Shown: positions 8,479 to 20,579, numbered from the stretch's first letter. The stretch is DNA of 64,000 bases from Paracoccus sp. Z118 (GCF_019061185.1 NZ_JAHQZU010000003.1:62001-126000); one strand, 5' to 3'. Program-made: numbers and translations. The notes: a model not told the origin generated them from the sequence alone.

Positions 8479-10302
8479 ATGAACATGACACGCTACGGAC
8501 TGATGCTGGCGCTGCTGCTGGGCAGCGCCTCGGCTGGGCTGGCGCAGCAGGCCACCGATTCGGTCGCCCCCGAGGCGCCGACCGCCGCGCCGGAGACGGC
8601 GCCCGCGCCGGACGCGGGCTTCGGCCCGCTGACCGACGCCAGCCGCGCGGGGCTGATCGCGAAATCCGAGGGGCGGCCGGTCACGGCCGGAAACTGGATG
8701 GTCAGCGCCGCGCACCCGCTGGCCGTCGAAGCGGGGGCGAAGATCCTCGAGACCGGCGGCAGCGCCGCCGACGCGATGGTCGCGGTGCAGGCGGTGCTGG
8801 GGCTGGTCGAGCCGCAAAGCTCGGGTCTCGGTGGCGGCGCGTTCCTCGTCTGGCACGATTCTTCCAGCGGCGAGACGACGACGCTCGACGCGCGCGAGAC
8901 CGCGCCCCGCGCCGTCACGCCGACGCTGTTCCAGAACGAGCAGGGCGAGCCGCTGGAGTTCATGGAGGCGGTGGTCGGCGGCCGCTCGGTCGGCGTTCCC
9001 GGCACCCCCGCGCTGATGGAGGAAGCGCATCGCCGCTGGGGCCGGATGAACTGGGCGGGGCTTTTCGAGGGTCCGATCCGGCTGGCCGCGGACGGCTTCA
9101 CCGTCTCGCCGCGCCTTGCGAGCCTCGTGGCCGAGGAGGGCGAGGCGCTGCAGCGCTACCCGGCGACGACCGACTACTTCTTCCCCGGCGGCCAGCCGGT
9201 GGCGGCAGGGTCGATGCTGACAAACCCGGCCTATGCCGACACGCTGGCGCAGCTGGCAGCGGACGGGGCCGACGCCTTCTACCGCGGCGAGATCGCGCAT
9301 GAGATCGTCGCGGCGGTGCGCGGGGCCGAGGACAATTCCGGCCACATGACCCGTGACGACCTCGCCGCTTACCGCGTGATCGAGCGGCCCGCCGTCTGCG
9401 TGGAGTACCGCGACCACGATGTCTGCGGCATGGGGCCGCCCTCGTCCGGCGCGCTGACGGTCGGGCAGATCCTCGGGATGCTGGGCGGCTATGACCTGGC
9501 CGCGCTGGGGGCCGAGAGCCCGGAAAGCTGGCGGCTGATCGGCGATGCCTCGCGCGTCGCCTTCGCCGACCGGGAACGCTACATGGCCGATCCCGATTTC
9601 CTCGCCGTGCCGACGCGGGGGCTGGTCGATCCGGCCTACCTGGCCGAGCGCGGGCAGTTGCTGTCGGGCGACGACAGCCTGCCCGAGGTCAGCCCCGGCT
9701 CGCCCGGCTGGGCCCACGCCTCGCTCTGGGGCCGCGACGAATCGCTGGAGCTGCCCTCGACCACGCATATCTCCATCGTGGACGGTGATGGGAACGTGCT
9801 GTCGATGACCACCACCATCGAGAACGGTTTCGGCAGCCGGGTGATGGCGGCGGGCTTCCTGCTGAACAACGAACTGACCGACTTCTCGTTCAGGACGCAT
9901 GACGATGAGGGGCGGGTGATCGCCAACGCCGTCGCGCCGGGCAAGCGGCCCCGGTCTTCGATGGCGCCGACCATCGTGCTGAAGGACGGCGCGCCGGTGA
10001 TGACCATCGGCTCGCCGGGCGGCAGCCGGATCATCGGCTATGTCGCCCGCGCGATCATCGCCCAGATCGACTGGGGGATGGACATTCAGCAGGCGATCTC
10101 GGCGCCCAACCTCGTCAACCGCTTCGGTCCGATGGATGTCGAGCCCGGCCGCTCGGCGGAACTGGCCGCGGGGCTGGCCGATCTCGGGTTCGAGATCAAC
10201 GAGACCGCGCTGACCTCGGGCCTGCAGGGCATCGCCATCACGCCGGACGGCTTGCAGGGCGGCGCTGATCCCCGCCGGGAAGGCATCGCTATCGGCGGCT
10301 GA
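8479..10302 (+). CDS. ggt: Gamma-glutamyltransferase (periplasmic)
   Basis: This is a 607-residue N-terminal nucleophile hydrolase that splits glutathione and other gamma-glutamyl compounds in the periplasm. It has a signal peptide ending SAGLAQQ. The conserved GGSAADAMVAVQAVLGLVEPQSSGLGGGAF block identifies the large subunit. The autoprocessing site is in LPSTTHISIVDGDGN, making Thr428 the predicted nucleophile and first residue of the small subunit. The oxyanion-side motif GSPGGSRII is intact, so the enzyme looks functional. A GAGGA ribosome site precedes the ATG; a second ATG two codons in is an alternative. Monocistronic, followed by a hairpin. Confidence 0.95.
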   Translation: MNMTRYGLMLALLLGSASAGLAQQATDSVAPEAPTAAPETAPAPDAGFGPLTDASRAGLIAKSEGRPVTAGNWMVSAAHPLAVEAGAKILETGGSAADAMVAVQAVLGLVEPQSSGLGGGAFLVWHDSSSGETTTLDARETAPRAVTPTLFQNEQGEPLEFMEAVVGGRSVGVPGTPALMEEAHRRWGRMNWAGLFEGPIRLAADGFTVSPRLASLVAEEGEALQRYPATTDYFFPGGQPVAAGSMLTNPAYADTLAQLAADGADAFYRGEIAHEIVAAVRGAEDNSGHMTRDDLAAYRVIERPAVCVEYRDHDVCGMGPPSSGALTVGQILGMLGGYDLAALGAESPESWRLIGDASRVAFADRERYMADPDFLAVPTRGLVDPAYLAERGQLLSGDDSLPEVSPGSPGWAHASLWGRDESLELPSTTHISIVDGDGNVLSMTTTIENGFGSRVMAAGFLLNNELTDFSFRTHDDEGRVIANAVAPGKRPRSSMAPTIVLKDGAPVMTIGSPGGSRIIGYVARAIIAQIDWGMDIQQAISAPNLVNRFGPMDVEPGRSAELAAGLADLGFEINETALTSGLQGIAITPDGLQGGADPRREGIAIGG

Positions 10303-10322
10303 GCCTTCGGGCTGCGAGCAAT

Positions 10323-10351
10323 GGAGCCCCCGGCTGACGGTCGGGGGCTCC
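10323..10351 (+). terminator. Hairpin downstream of ggt
   Basis: A perfect 10-bp stem (GGAGCCCCCG at 10323-10332 pairing with CGGGGGCTCC at 10342-10351) encloses a 9-base loop, 20 bases after the ggt stop. No T-run follows, so it may end transcription only weakly or protect the 3' end of the ggt message. Confidence 0.55.
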
Positions 10352-10559
10352 TGCTGTTCGGGACGCCCGGCTTTCGTGACGGCGGGCTTTTTGCCATCCT
10401 GAGCGGCTCACTCGCTGAGTGGTTACAGCGGGTCGCTTGCCCGGCAGGCTCCGGCCGGACGTCCCGCCTGCTGGAAAGCGCGGAACAAGCCCGAGCGAGG
10501 TGCGTTTGCATGGGTGGCGCCTTCATGGCGCGCTTGATCCTCTCGAAAGGAACCATCCC

Positions 10560-10934
10560 ATGCACAAGCTCACTCTTCCCGCCCTGTTCGCCGTGCTTGC
10601 CAGCGGCGTTGCGGTTCCCGCGATGGCCCAGACGATGGTGGGCGATCAGACGCTCTCCGAAGCCGACCGTCCCTCGGCGGTGGCGCAGTGCGCCTCGCTG
10701 AAGGCGCAGGCCGAAACCGGCAGCGACGCGATGGGGCCGACATCGGCCACGACCACCGCCGCGACTGCCACCGCATCGACCGAAGGCAGCGAGAAGGCCG
10801 CGGATGACGGCAGCACGGGCAGCGGTCATGATGCCATGGAGGAGGGCGCGACCGACGGCGCTCCGGCGGCGTTCGATGTGACCCGGCTGACCATCGAGGA
10901 CTGCCAGGCGGCAGGTTTGCTGGACAGCCAATAA
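10560..10934 (+). CDS. Small exported protein with a GHDAM motif (paralog 1)
   Basis: This is a 124-residue protein with a signal peptide (MHKLTLPALFAVLASGVAVPAMA, cleaved before QTMVGDQ). The mature part is acidic and rich in Thr, Ala, Ser and Gly. It contains two cysteines (VAQCASL and EDCQAAG) and one GSGHDAMEEG motif. I do not recognise the family. AAAGGA precedes the start with good spacing. The next gene encodes a clear relative: the two share the leader pattern M-x-K-L, VAVLAS/AVLAS, MAQT and GDQ, similar start-region DNA, and the GHDA(M/L) motif. They probably arose by tandem duplication. A periplasmic or secreted location is inferred from the signal peptide. Confidence 0.7.
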   Translation: MHKLTLPALFAVLASGVAVPAMAQTMVGDQTLSEADRPSAVAQCASLKAQAETGSDAMGPTSATTTAATATASTEGSEKAADDGSTGSGHDAMEEGATDGAPAAFDVTRLTIEDCQAAGLLDSQ

Positions 10935-11023
10935 GTAAAATTGTCTGGAACCAGAACCAGACGAGACGCGTTGGTTACGGGGCGGTCCGAAGGGCTTGCC
11001 CCGTTTCCAGAAGGAACGATCAT

Positions 11024-11431
11024 ATGTGCAAGCTTTTCCTGTCGGCCGTGGTCGCCGTGCTTGCCAGCACCATTGCGGCCCCAACCATGGCCCAAACCTG
11101 GGGCGATCAGTCATTCGCCCCCGTCGTTCGCGCCGCGTCCTCCGCTCAATGCGTCACCCTCAAGCGTGGCGCCGAAGGCGGGCATGACGCGATGGAGCCT
11201 CATCCCGGTGGCGCCACCGCGTTCTTCATACCCACCTCCGGCCCTGCCGAGCGCGGCCATGACGCCCTTGCAGAAGGCAAGCGCGACCATCTGTCGTCCG
11301 GCACCAGCTTCGCCGAAATGACCGCCCGCCCCATGATCGGGCGCGGCCACGACGCGCTGGGACCGGATGATCGCAGCTGGTCGTCGCCCGTCGAAATGGC
11401 GAGCGCCGCCGGCGTGACTGCCGCCTGCTGA
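11024..11431 (+). CDS. Small exported protein with three GHDA(M/L) motifs (paralog 2)
   Basis: This is a 135-residue relative of the gene just upstream. The signal peptide is MCKLFLSAVVAVLASTIAAP followed by TMAQ, and the mature protein starts near QTWGDQSFAP. It has the GHDA motif three times (GGHDAMEPH, ERGHDALAEG, GRGHDALGPDD) and cysteines in SSAQCVTL and at the very C-terminus (TAAC). Ribosome site GAAGGA. The repeated Gly-His-Asp unit might bind a metal, but this is only inference. An 89-base spacer with a short GTCTGG/CCAGAC hairpin separates the two paralogs, so each may have its own expression level. Confidence 0.7.
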   Translation: MCKLFLSAVVAVLASTIAAPTMAQTWGDQSFAPVVRAASSAQCVTLKRGAEGGHDAMEPHPGGATAFFIPTSGPAERGHDALAEGKRDHLSSGTSFAEMTARPMIGRGHDALGPDDRSWSSPVEMASAAGVTAAC

Positions 11432-11517
11432 CGCGCCGGGCGAACCCGCGGCGCACCCGTCAGGCGGGCATTGCCTGAACCACGACGCTCCCGCCCGGAC
11501 GCTCCGCGGACAACAAG

Positions 11518-11547
11518 AAGCCTGCCAACCTTTCGGCTGGCAGGCTT
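11518..11547 (-). terminator. Rho-independent terminator of acnA
   Basis: On the - strand a perfect 10-bp stem (AAGCCTGCCA / TGGCAGGCTT, 10-base loop) is followed by CTTCTTGTTG, a T-rich tail, about 50 bases after the acnA stop. The shape and position fit an intrinsic terminator. Confidence 0.8.
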
Positions 11548-11593
11548 GGAGGAGATGGCGCGGCGAAGCGGACTGCGCCCGCCGCGGCCGGAT

Positions 11594-14380
<2,787 letters not shown>

Positions 14381-14493
14381 GGCGTTCGTTCCCCTCTGGC
14401 GGTGCCCCGGAGGCACGGCGGCTGGATTGGTGCGCGTTCCCGGATTGCCCCGAAAAGGCTTTCTCCGCAAGCCGGGGATGCGCTGTATGCCGT

Positions 14494-14522
14494 GGTATAC
14501 ATGCACTTGCCGCTGGCTGCAA
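14494..14522 (-). promoter_or_regulatory. Sigma-70-like promoter of acnA
   Basis: Reading leftwards, TTGCAG (14522-14517) and TATACC (14499-14494) are separated by exactly 17 bases. This gives a transcription start near 14487 and a leader of about 107 bases in front of acnA. The match to the housekeeping consensus is unusually good for this GC-rich window. Confidence 0.6.
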
Positions 14523-14633
14523 GCTGGCGTCCGGCCGTGGCGGTGCAGTGTGTCGCACATGCACGGGCGACGCCATGCTCGCGCGGGCTAACGAAGCATT
14601 GATTTGCGATCCGGGCCCGATGGCCTAGTTCCG

Positions 14634-15779
14634 ATGGACATGCGTCTGTTCCATTCCCCCCGCGCCGCCGGAGCGATCCGTCCCGCCGCCCCGCCTCAGC
14701 CCCCGGCCGACCGCGTCCCGGCGCGTCCGGGCATCCGATGGCTCGCCGCCGCCGCGCTGGGGCTGAGCGTTGCCGCCGGCGGCGCCGTGGCGCAGCAAGG
14801 GCCGGATGCGGCGGCCGACTCGCTCTCGCACGGAACCGCGGCCGATCTCGACGCGGGCGCGGGCTGGGGCGCGGATTGGAGCAGCGACGACACCGCCGGC
14901 CTGATCGAGGCCCCGGACGGCGCGGCGCTGCTGTCCGGCGCGGATGCCGCGGCGATTCCGCTGATGGGAGAGCCGCCGCTCGATGGCGGCTGGCCCGGCG
15001 TCGCGGGGTTCCTCGCGCCGCAGGCTTCAGCCCCCGCCGCAGCGGCGCGGCAGGCGGCCGCGCCCCCGGCCCCCACAACGCTGGTCGATCTGCAGGCGGC
15101 GCCGGTGGTGGTCGAGCTTTTCACCGCGCAGGGCTGCTCATCCTGTCCGCCCGCCGACCGGCTGCTCGCCAGCCTGGCCGGCCGCCCCGACGTGCTGCCG
15201 CTGGCTTGGCACGTCGATTACTGGGATTATCTTGGCTGGGCCGACGCCTTCGCCCGGCCCGAAAACACGGCGCGGCAGGAGGGCTACGCCCGCGTCGTCG
15301 GCGAGCGTGGCGTCTATACCCCGCAGATGGTCGTGGACGGGCAGGATACGCTGCTGGCGACGCGCCCCGCCGACCTGATCGCGCTGATCGAGGATCACCG
15401 CGCGCGCCCCGCCGCCATCATCGTCACCGCCGCCGCGGATGGCGGCCGCCATGTCATCCAGCTGACCCCCCGCGCCGCCATCCCTGGCGGGGTGCGGGTG
15501 GTGCTGGTCCGCTATGCCCCCCAGCGGGAGGTGACGGTGAAGGCGGGCGAGAATCGCGGCAAGACGATCCTCTACGCCAACGTGGTGCTGGGCAGCGAGG
15601 AGCTGACCCATTGGGACGCGCAGACGCCGCTGCGGCTGACGGTCTCGCCGGGCACGGGGACCGGGGAAGCGCCCGGCAGCTATCCGCCCGACACCCGCCA
15701 CGCGATCCTCGCCCAGCAGGGCGTGCCGGGGAAGGCCGAGCTTCCGGGGCCGATCCTCGCCGCCGTGCGGCTGGACTGA
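14634..15779 (+). CDS. DUF1223 thioredoxin-fold protein, exported
   Basis: This is a 381-residue protein whose second half is a DUF1223 domain: VVVELFTAQGCSSCPPADRLL with a thioredoxin-like CxxC, then LAWHVDYWDYLGW and YTPQMVVDGQ. The N-terminal half is different. It has a long arginine/proline-rich start, a hydrophobic segment (WLAAAALGLSVAAGGAVAQQ, about residues 36-55) that probably acts as signal or anchor, and about 80 residues of Ala/Asp-rich low-complexity sequence. The hydrophobic segment suggests the domain works outside the cytoplasm, perhaps in thiol redox chemistry, but the reaction is not established. The start could also be the ATG two codons later (14640). Confidence 0.8.
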   Translation: MDMRLFHSPRAAGAIRPAAPPQPPADRVPARPGIRWLAAAALGLSVAAGGAVAQQGPDAAADSLSHGTAADLDAGAGWGADWSSDDTAGLIEAPDGAALLSGADAAAIPLMGEPPLDGGWPGVAGFLAPQASAPAAAARQAAAPPAPTTLVDLQAAPVVVELFTAQGCSSCPPADRLLASLAGRPDVLPLAWHVDYWDYLGWADAFARPENTARQEGYARVVGERGVYTPQMVVDGQDTLLATRPADLIALIEDHRARPAAIIVTAAADGGRHVIQLTPRAAIPGGVRVVLVRYAPQREVTVKAGENRGKTILYANVVLGSEELTHWDAQTPLRLTVSPGTGTGEAPGSYPPDTRHAILAQQGVPGKAELPGPILAAVRLD

Positions 15780-15851
15780 GGCGCGGTTGTTCTTGCCCGG
15801 CACCGCCGGCTGGGCGAAAAGGCGGGGCCGATCCGAGGAAGGAAGACGATC

Positions 15852-16478
15852 ATGCGCAAGGTGAACCCCTGGCTGAAGGCCGCTCTGGAATACGGCCCGC
15901 TGATCCTGTTCTTCGTGGCCTTCATGCGGCTGAAGGAGCAGACGATCACCTTCGCGGGCACCGAATACGGCGGCGTCGTGGGCGCCACGCTGATCTTCGT
16001 GCCGGTGCTGGTCGTCTGCACGCTGGCGCTGTGGGCGCTGACCGGCAAGCTGTCGGTCATGCAGGTGATGACACTGGTGCTGGTGGTGGTGTTCGGCGGC
16101 CTCTCGGTCTGGCTGAACGACCCGCGCTTCTTCAAGATGAAGCCGACGATCATCTACGCGATCTTCGCCGGGCTGCTGGCGCTCGGCCTCGCCTTGCGCC
16201 GCAACTGGCTGGAACTGGTCATGGGCGAGGCGCTGCCGCTGACCCATGAGGGCTGGCGCATCCTGACGGTCCGGCTGATCCTGTTCTTCGTCGCGCTCGC
16301 CCTGCTGAACGAGGTGCTGCGCTACGCCACCGATCCGGGCGGCTTCATGGGCCTGCATCTGAGCGAGCAGACCTGGGTGAACTTCAAGACCTTCGGCGTG
16401 ACGATCGGCACCTTCGCGTTCTTCATCGCCAACGGCCGGCTGTTCTCGCGCTACGCACTGCCCAAGGAAAGCGACTGA
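15852..16478 (+). CDS. yciB: Inner-membrane-spanning protein YciB (septation protein A family)
   Basis: This is a 208-residue polytopic membrane protein beginning MRKVNPWLKAALEYGPLILFFVAF. It shows the family hallmarks: NP.LK near the start, FGGLSVWLNDPRFFKMKPTIIYAIFA in the middle, NWLELVMGEALPLTHEGW and a C-terminal KTFGVTIGTFAFFIANGRLFSRY. Five to six helices can be read. YciB proteins contribute to cell-envelope integrity and division in other proteobacteria; the mechanism is unsettled. A purine-rich GGAAGGAAGA site precedes the ATG. It follows the DUF1223 gene after 72 bases and may share its transcript. Confidence 0.93.
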   Translation: MRKVNPWLKAALEYGPLILFFVAFMRLKEQTITFAGTEYGGVVGATLIFVPVLVVCTLALWALTGKLSVMQVMTLVLVVVFGGLSVWLNDPRFFKMKPTIIYAIFAGLLALGLALRRNWLELVMGEALPLTHEGWRILTVRLILFFVALALLNEVLRYATDPGGFMGLHLSEQTWVNFKTFGVTIGTFAFFIANGRLFSRYALPKESD

Positions 16479-16760
16479 TCGTCGGGGCGGAAGGGCGAGT
16501 CGGGTATGTGCCGCAACAGCACCGCCCCAACATGATGCGGGCCGTTCTCGCTTTCCCAACATGCTGGACGTGCTGCAAGCCAGCACGCCGCAAGTGAAGG
16601 GGCGGCCTGTCACCGGGGAACAATGAAGGAGAGGAGGAGGCCGGAACCTTGCTCCTGTCACCAGGCTCGGGCACAGAACCCGGCGTTATCTCACAGAGTT
16701 CGGTTGCGTCCGGCGCAGCGCTCAGGCGACGGGACAGCGCGGGCCCACACCGAGATGTCC

Positions 16761-17519
16761 TCAAATGGCGAGGTACTCGTTGCGCAGCTCCGCATTGTCG
16801 AGCAGTTCGCGGGCGCTGCCGGTGAACACCAGCTCTCCTGAATCGAGGATCACCGCGCGGTCGGCAAGGCGCAGGGCCGCCACGGCGTTCTGTTCGACGA
16901 TGATCGTCGTGATGCCCCGCTGCTTGATGTCATGCACGATCTGTTCAATCTCCTTGACGATCACCGGGGCCAGCCCCTCGTAAGGCTCGTCCAGCAGCAG
17001 CAGCTTGACCTCGCGCGCCAGTGCGCGCGCCACGGCGAGCATCTGCTGCTCGCCCCCCGAAAGGGTCACGCCCTCCTGCATCCGCCGCTCGGCCAGCCGG
17101 GGGAAATGCTCGTAGATCTGGGCGATCTCCCAGCCGCGATTGGGGGCGACCTGGGCGAGGATCAGGTTCTCCTCGACCGTCATGCCGGGAATGATGCGGC
17201 GGTCCTCGGGGACCAGCTGGATGCCGGCCTGCGACGCCTGGAACGCCTTCATCTCGTGGACCGGCCTGCCTTCCAGCCAGATCTGCCCGGATGTCAGCAC
17301 CGGATCGGCCAGCCGCGCGATCGCGCGCAGGGTCGAGGTCTTGCCGGCGCCGTTGCGGCCGAGCAGGGCGAGGATCTCGCCCTTGCGGACCTCCAGCGTG
17401 ACGCCCTGCACGATGTAGCTTTCGCCGTAATAGGCGTGGATGTCGTGAAGCGAAAAGAAGCTGTCGGGCGAGGCGGCGGCGGGCCGGGGCGCGGTTGCGA
17501 CGGTGGCGGCGACATTCAT
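16761..17519 (-). CDS. livF: LIV-type ABC transporter ATPase (LivF type)
   Basis: This is a 252-residue ABC ATPase with a 22-residue Ala/Pro-rich N-terminal extension before FFSLHDIHAYYGESYIVQGV. It has Walker A GRNGAGKT, signature LSGGEQQ, and Walker B LLLLDEP followed by YEGLAP, the pattern of LivF and related ATPases. It starts within the livG stop (ATGA overlap) and is the last gene of a five-gene importer operon. It works with LivG at the cytoplasmic face of the LivH/LivM channel. The solute is uncertain; the divergent acyl-responsive regulator hints at something other than leucine. Confidence 0.92.
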   Translation of the reverse strand: MNVAATVATAPRPAAASPDSFFSLHDIHAYYGESYIVQGVTLEVRKGEILALLGRNGAGKTSTLRAIARLADPVLTSGQIWLEGRPVHEMKAFQASQAGIQLVPEDRRIIPGMTVEENLILAQVAPNRGWEIAQIYEHFPRLAERRMQEGVTLSGGEQQMLAVARALAREVKLLLLDEPYEGLAPVIVKEIEQIVHDIKQRGITTIIVEQNAVAALRLADRAVILDSGELVFTGSARELLDNAELRNEYLAI

Positions 17520-18304
17520 TCGACGGGCCCTCCCAGATAGGCTTCCTGCACGCGCGGGTCTTCCTTGATCTCCTGCGGCGAGCCCGAGGCGATGATCCGC
17601 CCCTGCGCCAGCACGGAGATCGTGTCCGCCAGCGAGAACACGACATGCATGTCATGCTCGATAATGACCTTGGTCATGCCGCCCTGCTTGATCTTCTTCA
17701 GCAGCTCGATGGTGGTGTTGGTGTCGTGGCGCGACATGCCTGCCGTCGGTTCGTCCAGCAGCAGAAGGCGCGGGCGCTGGATCAGGCACATCGCCAGTTC
17801 GAGCCGCCGCTTGTCGCCGCGCGACAGGGCGCCGGCGTTGTCGTCGCGCCGGTCCCATATGCCGAATTCCTGCAGCAGATGCTCGGCCTCGTCGCGGATC
17901 TCGTTCTCGTTCCAGACCGAGCGGAGCATGTTGACGCGGAACGCCCCGTCGCGGCGGGCGAAGGCGGGCGCCATGACGTTGTAGAGGACCGACAGGTCCG
18001 CGAAGATCTCGGGCGTCTGGAAGACGCGGCTGATGCCGAGCTGGTTGATCTCGTGCGGGGCCTTTCCGGTCAGCAGCGTGCCGTCGAAGATCACGGCACC
18101 GCTGGAGGGCGGGATGCGCCCGATGATGACGTTCAGCAGGGTGGACTTGCCCGCGCCGTTCGGCCCGATGATCGCGTGGGTCTTGCCCTCTTCGATCTGC
18201 AGGTCGATGTCGGACAGCGCGCGCAGCCCGCCGAAGTTCTTGAACACATCGGCCGCGTGCAGGACGATATTCGGCACCGGGGCAATGGGTAGTTCTGCGT
18301 TCAT
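17516..18304 (-). CDS. livG: LIV-type ABC transporter ATPase (LivG type)
   Basis: This is a 262-residue ATPase with Walker A GPNGAGKS, Walker B LLLLDEP followed by TAGMSRHDT, and the LivG C-terminal tail [10 protein letters not shown]. The signature motif is [13 protein letters not shown] rather than the canonical LSGGQ form; this departs from the textbook sequence but keeps the overall pattern seen in the UrtD/LivG branch. ATGA-type overlaps join it to livM upstream and livF downstream. The start [12 protein letters not shown] is fixed by the overlap with the livM stop. Confidence 0.92.
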   Translation of the reverse strand: MNAELPIAPVPNIVLHAADVFKNFGGLRALSDIDLQIEEGKTHAIIGPNGAGKSTLLNVIIGRIPPSSGAVIFDGTLLTGKAPHEINQLGISRVFQTPEIFADLSVLYNVMAPAFARRDGAFRVNMLRSVWNENEIRDEAEHLLQEFGIWDRRDDNAGALSRGDKRRLELAMCLIQRPRLLLLDEPTAGMSRHDTNTTIELLKKIKQGGMTKVIIEHDMHVVFSLADTISVLAQGRIIASGSPQEIKEDPRVQEAYLGGPVE

Positions 18305-19437
18305 TGCTGCACGACCTTCTTCTTGACGGCTGTCCTGCCGGATCGGCGCAGCCGTCGGATGAGCCGTTCGGCCCCCTCGACCAGCCCGCCGGGCAGGAAC
18401 ACCACGATCAGCACGAAGACGAGGCCCAGCGTCAGGTGCCAGCCTTCGCCGGTGAATTTCGACAGGATGGTGACCATGACCGCCTGCAGCCCGTCAGGCA
18501 GGACGGCGAAGAAGTCGTTCAGCACGTTGACGTTGATCGCCGAGAAGATGTTCTCGAAATACTTGATGAGCCATGCGCCGACGACCGGGCCGAACAGCGT
18601 GCCGACACCGCCGAGGATGGTCATCAGCACCACGTTGCCGGATTCGGTCCACTTCATCCGCTCGGCCCCGGCGATGGGGTCGGTCACTGCCAGCAGGCCG
18701 CCCGCCAGCCCCGCGAACATGCCGGAGATGACGAACGCCGTCAGCATATAGGGTTTGGTGTTGAAGCCGGTATAGATCATCCGGGTCGGGTTCGATTTGA
18801 TCCCGCGCAGCGCCATTCCGAAGGGCGAGGCGAAGACCTTCTGCGAGACGAAGAACGCCGCGATCAGGAACGCCGCGCAGATATAGAAGCCCGCGTAACC
18901 GCTGAGCGAAACGCCCAGCAGCGATGGCGTGGGCAGGCCGTTCGCCATGCCGTCCGCGCCCAGCAGGCCGTCGATCACCCGCGGATCGCTGCGCGCGACC
19001 AGCAGCCCGGTTTCCCCGTTGGTGATCGGGGTCAGCACGGAATAGGCGAGGCTGTAGCTCATCTGCGCGAAGGCCAGCGTCAGGATCGAGAAGTAGATCC
19101 CCGAGCGGCGCAGGCAGAAATACCCGATCACCAGCGCGAACAGCCCCGAGAAGATGATCGCGAAGATCATCGCCGGGATGATGTCCATGGTCAGCAGCTT
19201 GAACGACCACACCGCCGTGTAGGAGCCGACGCCCAGGAAGGCGGCGTGTCCGAAGCTGAGATAGCCGGTCAGGCCGAACAGGATGTTGAAGCCGACGGCG
19301 AAGATCGCGTAGATCACGAATTTCTGCATCAGCCCCGGATAGGCGGCGCCGAAGGGCGCCAGCCAGATCGGCATCGTCAGCACGATGGCGGCCAGAACCG
19401 CCAGCTTGATGACATCCTTGCGAGAGAGTGAGAGCAT
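18301..19437 (-). CDS. livM: LIV-type ABC transporter permease (LivM type)
   Basis: This is a 378-residue inner-membrane permease with about ten hydrophobic helices. It has the LivM landmarks [40 protein letters not shown] and [20 protein letters not shown]. The C-terminus is basic ([21 protein letters not shown]), as expected for a cytoplasmic tail. It lies six bases after livH and overlaps livG by 4 bases. Confidence 0.92.
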   Translation of the reverse strand: MLSLSRKDVIKLAVLAAIVLTMPIWLAPFGAAYPGLMQKFVIYAIFAVGFNILFGLTGYLSFGHAAFLGVGSYTAVWSFKLLTMDIIPAMIFAIIFSGLFALVIGYFCLRRSGIYFSILTLAFAQMSYSLAYSVLTPITNGETGLLVARSDPRVIDGLLGADGMANGLPTPSLLGVSLSGYAGFYICAAFLIAAFFVSQKVFASPFGMALRGIKSNPTRMIYTGFNTKPYMLTAFVISGMFAGLAGGLLAVTDPIAGAERMKWTESGNVVLMTILGGVGTLFGPVVGAWLIKYFENIFSAINVNVLNDFFAVLPDGLQAVMVTILSKFTGEGWHLTLGLVFVLIVVFLPGGLVEGAERLIRRLRRSGRTAVKKKVVQQ

Positions 19438-19443
19438 GGCGGG

Positions 19444-20472
19444 TCAGCCTTCCATGACGCCGCGACGGCCCAGCAGACCACGCGGACGGACCAGCAGGAT
19501 GACGACGGCCACCAGATAGATGATGACCTGGTCGATTCCGGGGAACAGCGATTTCACCTCGGTCATCGAGGCGAAGGATTGCAGGATTCCCAGCAGGAAA
19601 CCGGCGGCTACCGCCCCGGTCAGCGATCCCATGCCGCCGACCACGACCACGACGAAGCTCAGCACCAGGAAATCCATGCCGATGAGGTAGTTGGGCGCCA
19701 GAAGCGGCGTATACATCGCCCCGGCCACCCCCGCGACCACGGCGGCGAGGCCGAAGACGATGGTGAAGCGCCGGCCGATGTCGATGCCCAGCAGCCCGAC
19801 CGTTTCCCGGTCGGCCATGCCGGCGCGGACCACCATTCCGAAGGTCGTGAACTGAAGGAAGGCGAAGACACCGCCTATCACCGCCAGCGAGAAGAACAGG
19901 TAGATCAGCCGCCACCAGGGATAGGTCAGCTGATGCGCCTCCATCCCCAGCAGCAGCCCGATATCGGCCGCGCCGCGAAGGTCGGTCGGGATCGGCTGCG
20001 GCACCGGGTTGGGGCCGAAGAAGCTCTTGACGATCTCCTGCAGCACGATGGCCAGACCGAAGGTCACGAGGATCTGCTCGGCGTGGGTGCGCTTGTAGAA
20101 ATGCTTGATGAGCCCGCGCTCCATCGCGATGCCGATGGCCAGCATCACCGGAACCGTGAGCAGCACCGAGATCGGCACCGAATAATCGACCAGAACCGCC
20201 CCGAAATCGCCGAACCAGTTCTGGACCAGCGGCGTGCGGACCTCGACCGGCTGGCCCCAGGGGGACAGTTGGGTGGGATCGACGGTGACCGTCTCGATGG
20301 TCAGCAGATAGCGGAACGCGACGGCGCAGAAGCATCCCAGCATGAACAGCGCGCCATGCGCGAAGTTCACCACGCCCAGCGTTCCGAAGACGAGCGTCAG
20401 GCCAAGGGCGATCAGCGCATAGGCCCCGCCCTTGTCCAGCCCGTTGAGCAATTGCGCGAGAAACGCGTTCAT
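19444..20472 (-). CDS. livH: LIV-type ABC transporter permease (LivH type)
   Basis: This is a 342-residue inner-membrane permease. It starts MNAFLAQLLNGLDKGGAYALIALGLTLVFGTLGVVNFAHGALFML, a textbook LivH N-terminus, and has the coupling motif RETVGLLGIDIGRRF and GGMGSLTGAVAAGFLLG. It is separated from the binding-protein gene by 107 bases holding a strong hairpin, and from livM by 6 bases. The extra periplasmic loop around residues 48-75 (VTVDPTQLSPWGQPVEVRT) is longer than in E. coli LivH. Confidence 0.92.
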   Translation of the reverse strand: MNAFLAQLLNGLDKGGAYALIALGLTLVFGTLGVVNFAHGALFMLGCFCAVAFRYLLTIETVTVDPTQLSPWGQPVEVRTPLVQNWFGDFGAVLVDYSVPISVLLTVPVMLAIGIAMERGLIKHFYKRTHAEQILVTFGLAIVLQEIVKSFFGPNPVPQPIPTDLRGAADIGLLLGMEAHQLTYPWWRLIYLFFSLAVIGGVFAFLQFTTFGMVVRAGMADRETVGLLGIDIGRRFTIVFGLAAVVAGVAGAMYTPLLAPNYLIGMDFLVLSFVVVVVGGMGSLTGAVAAGFLLGILQSFASMTEVKSLFPGIDQVIIYLVAVVILLVRPRGLLGRRGVMEG

Positions 20473-20534
20473 CCGCTTCTCCCTCCCCCCTGCAGCCGGG
20501 TTCAGGCCCGGCTTCTATGTCTCGTGTGATGGCG

Positions 20535-20564
20535 CCGGCCGGGCACCGCCTGGGTGCCGGCCGG
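20535..20564 (-). terminator. Intercistronic hairpin between binding-protein and permease genes
   Basis: CCGGCCGGGCACC (20535-20547) pairs with GGTGCCGGCCGG (20553-20564) with one bulged G and a short loop. It lies just after the binding-protein stop and before livH and lacks a T-run. In importer operons such hairpins commonly stabilise the binding-protein part of the message or attenuate the rest. Confidence 0.5.
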
Positions 20565-20579
20565 GCCGGTGCAGTCAGA

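Noticed and set aside
10321..10701. Open frame on the + strand overlapping the ggt hairpin
   Set aside because: It starts inside the hairpin, has no ribosome site and runs out of frame through the first GHDA-type gene, which has a signal peptide and a good start.
16423..16764. Open frame of 113 codons on the - strand between yciB and livF
   Set aside because: It overlaps yciB and livF ends, is Arg/Pro/Ser-rich and has no ribosome site. The 282-base gap appears non-coding, with only a weak 7-bp CGTGCTG/CAGCACG hairpin at 16569-16587.
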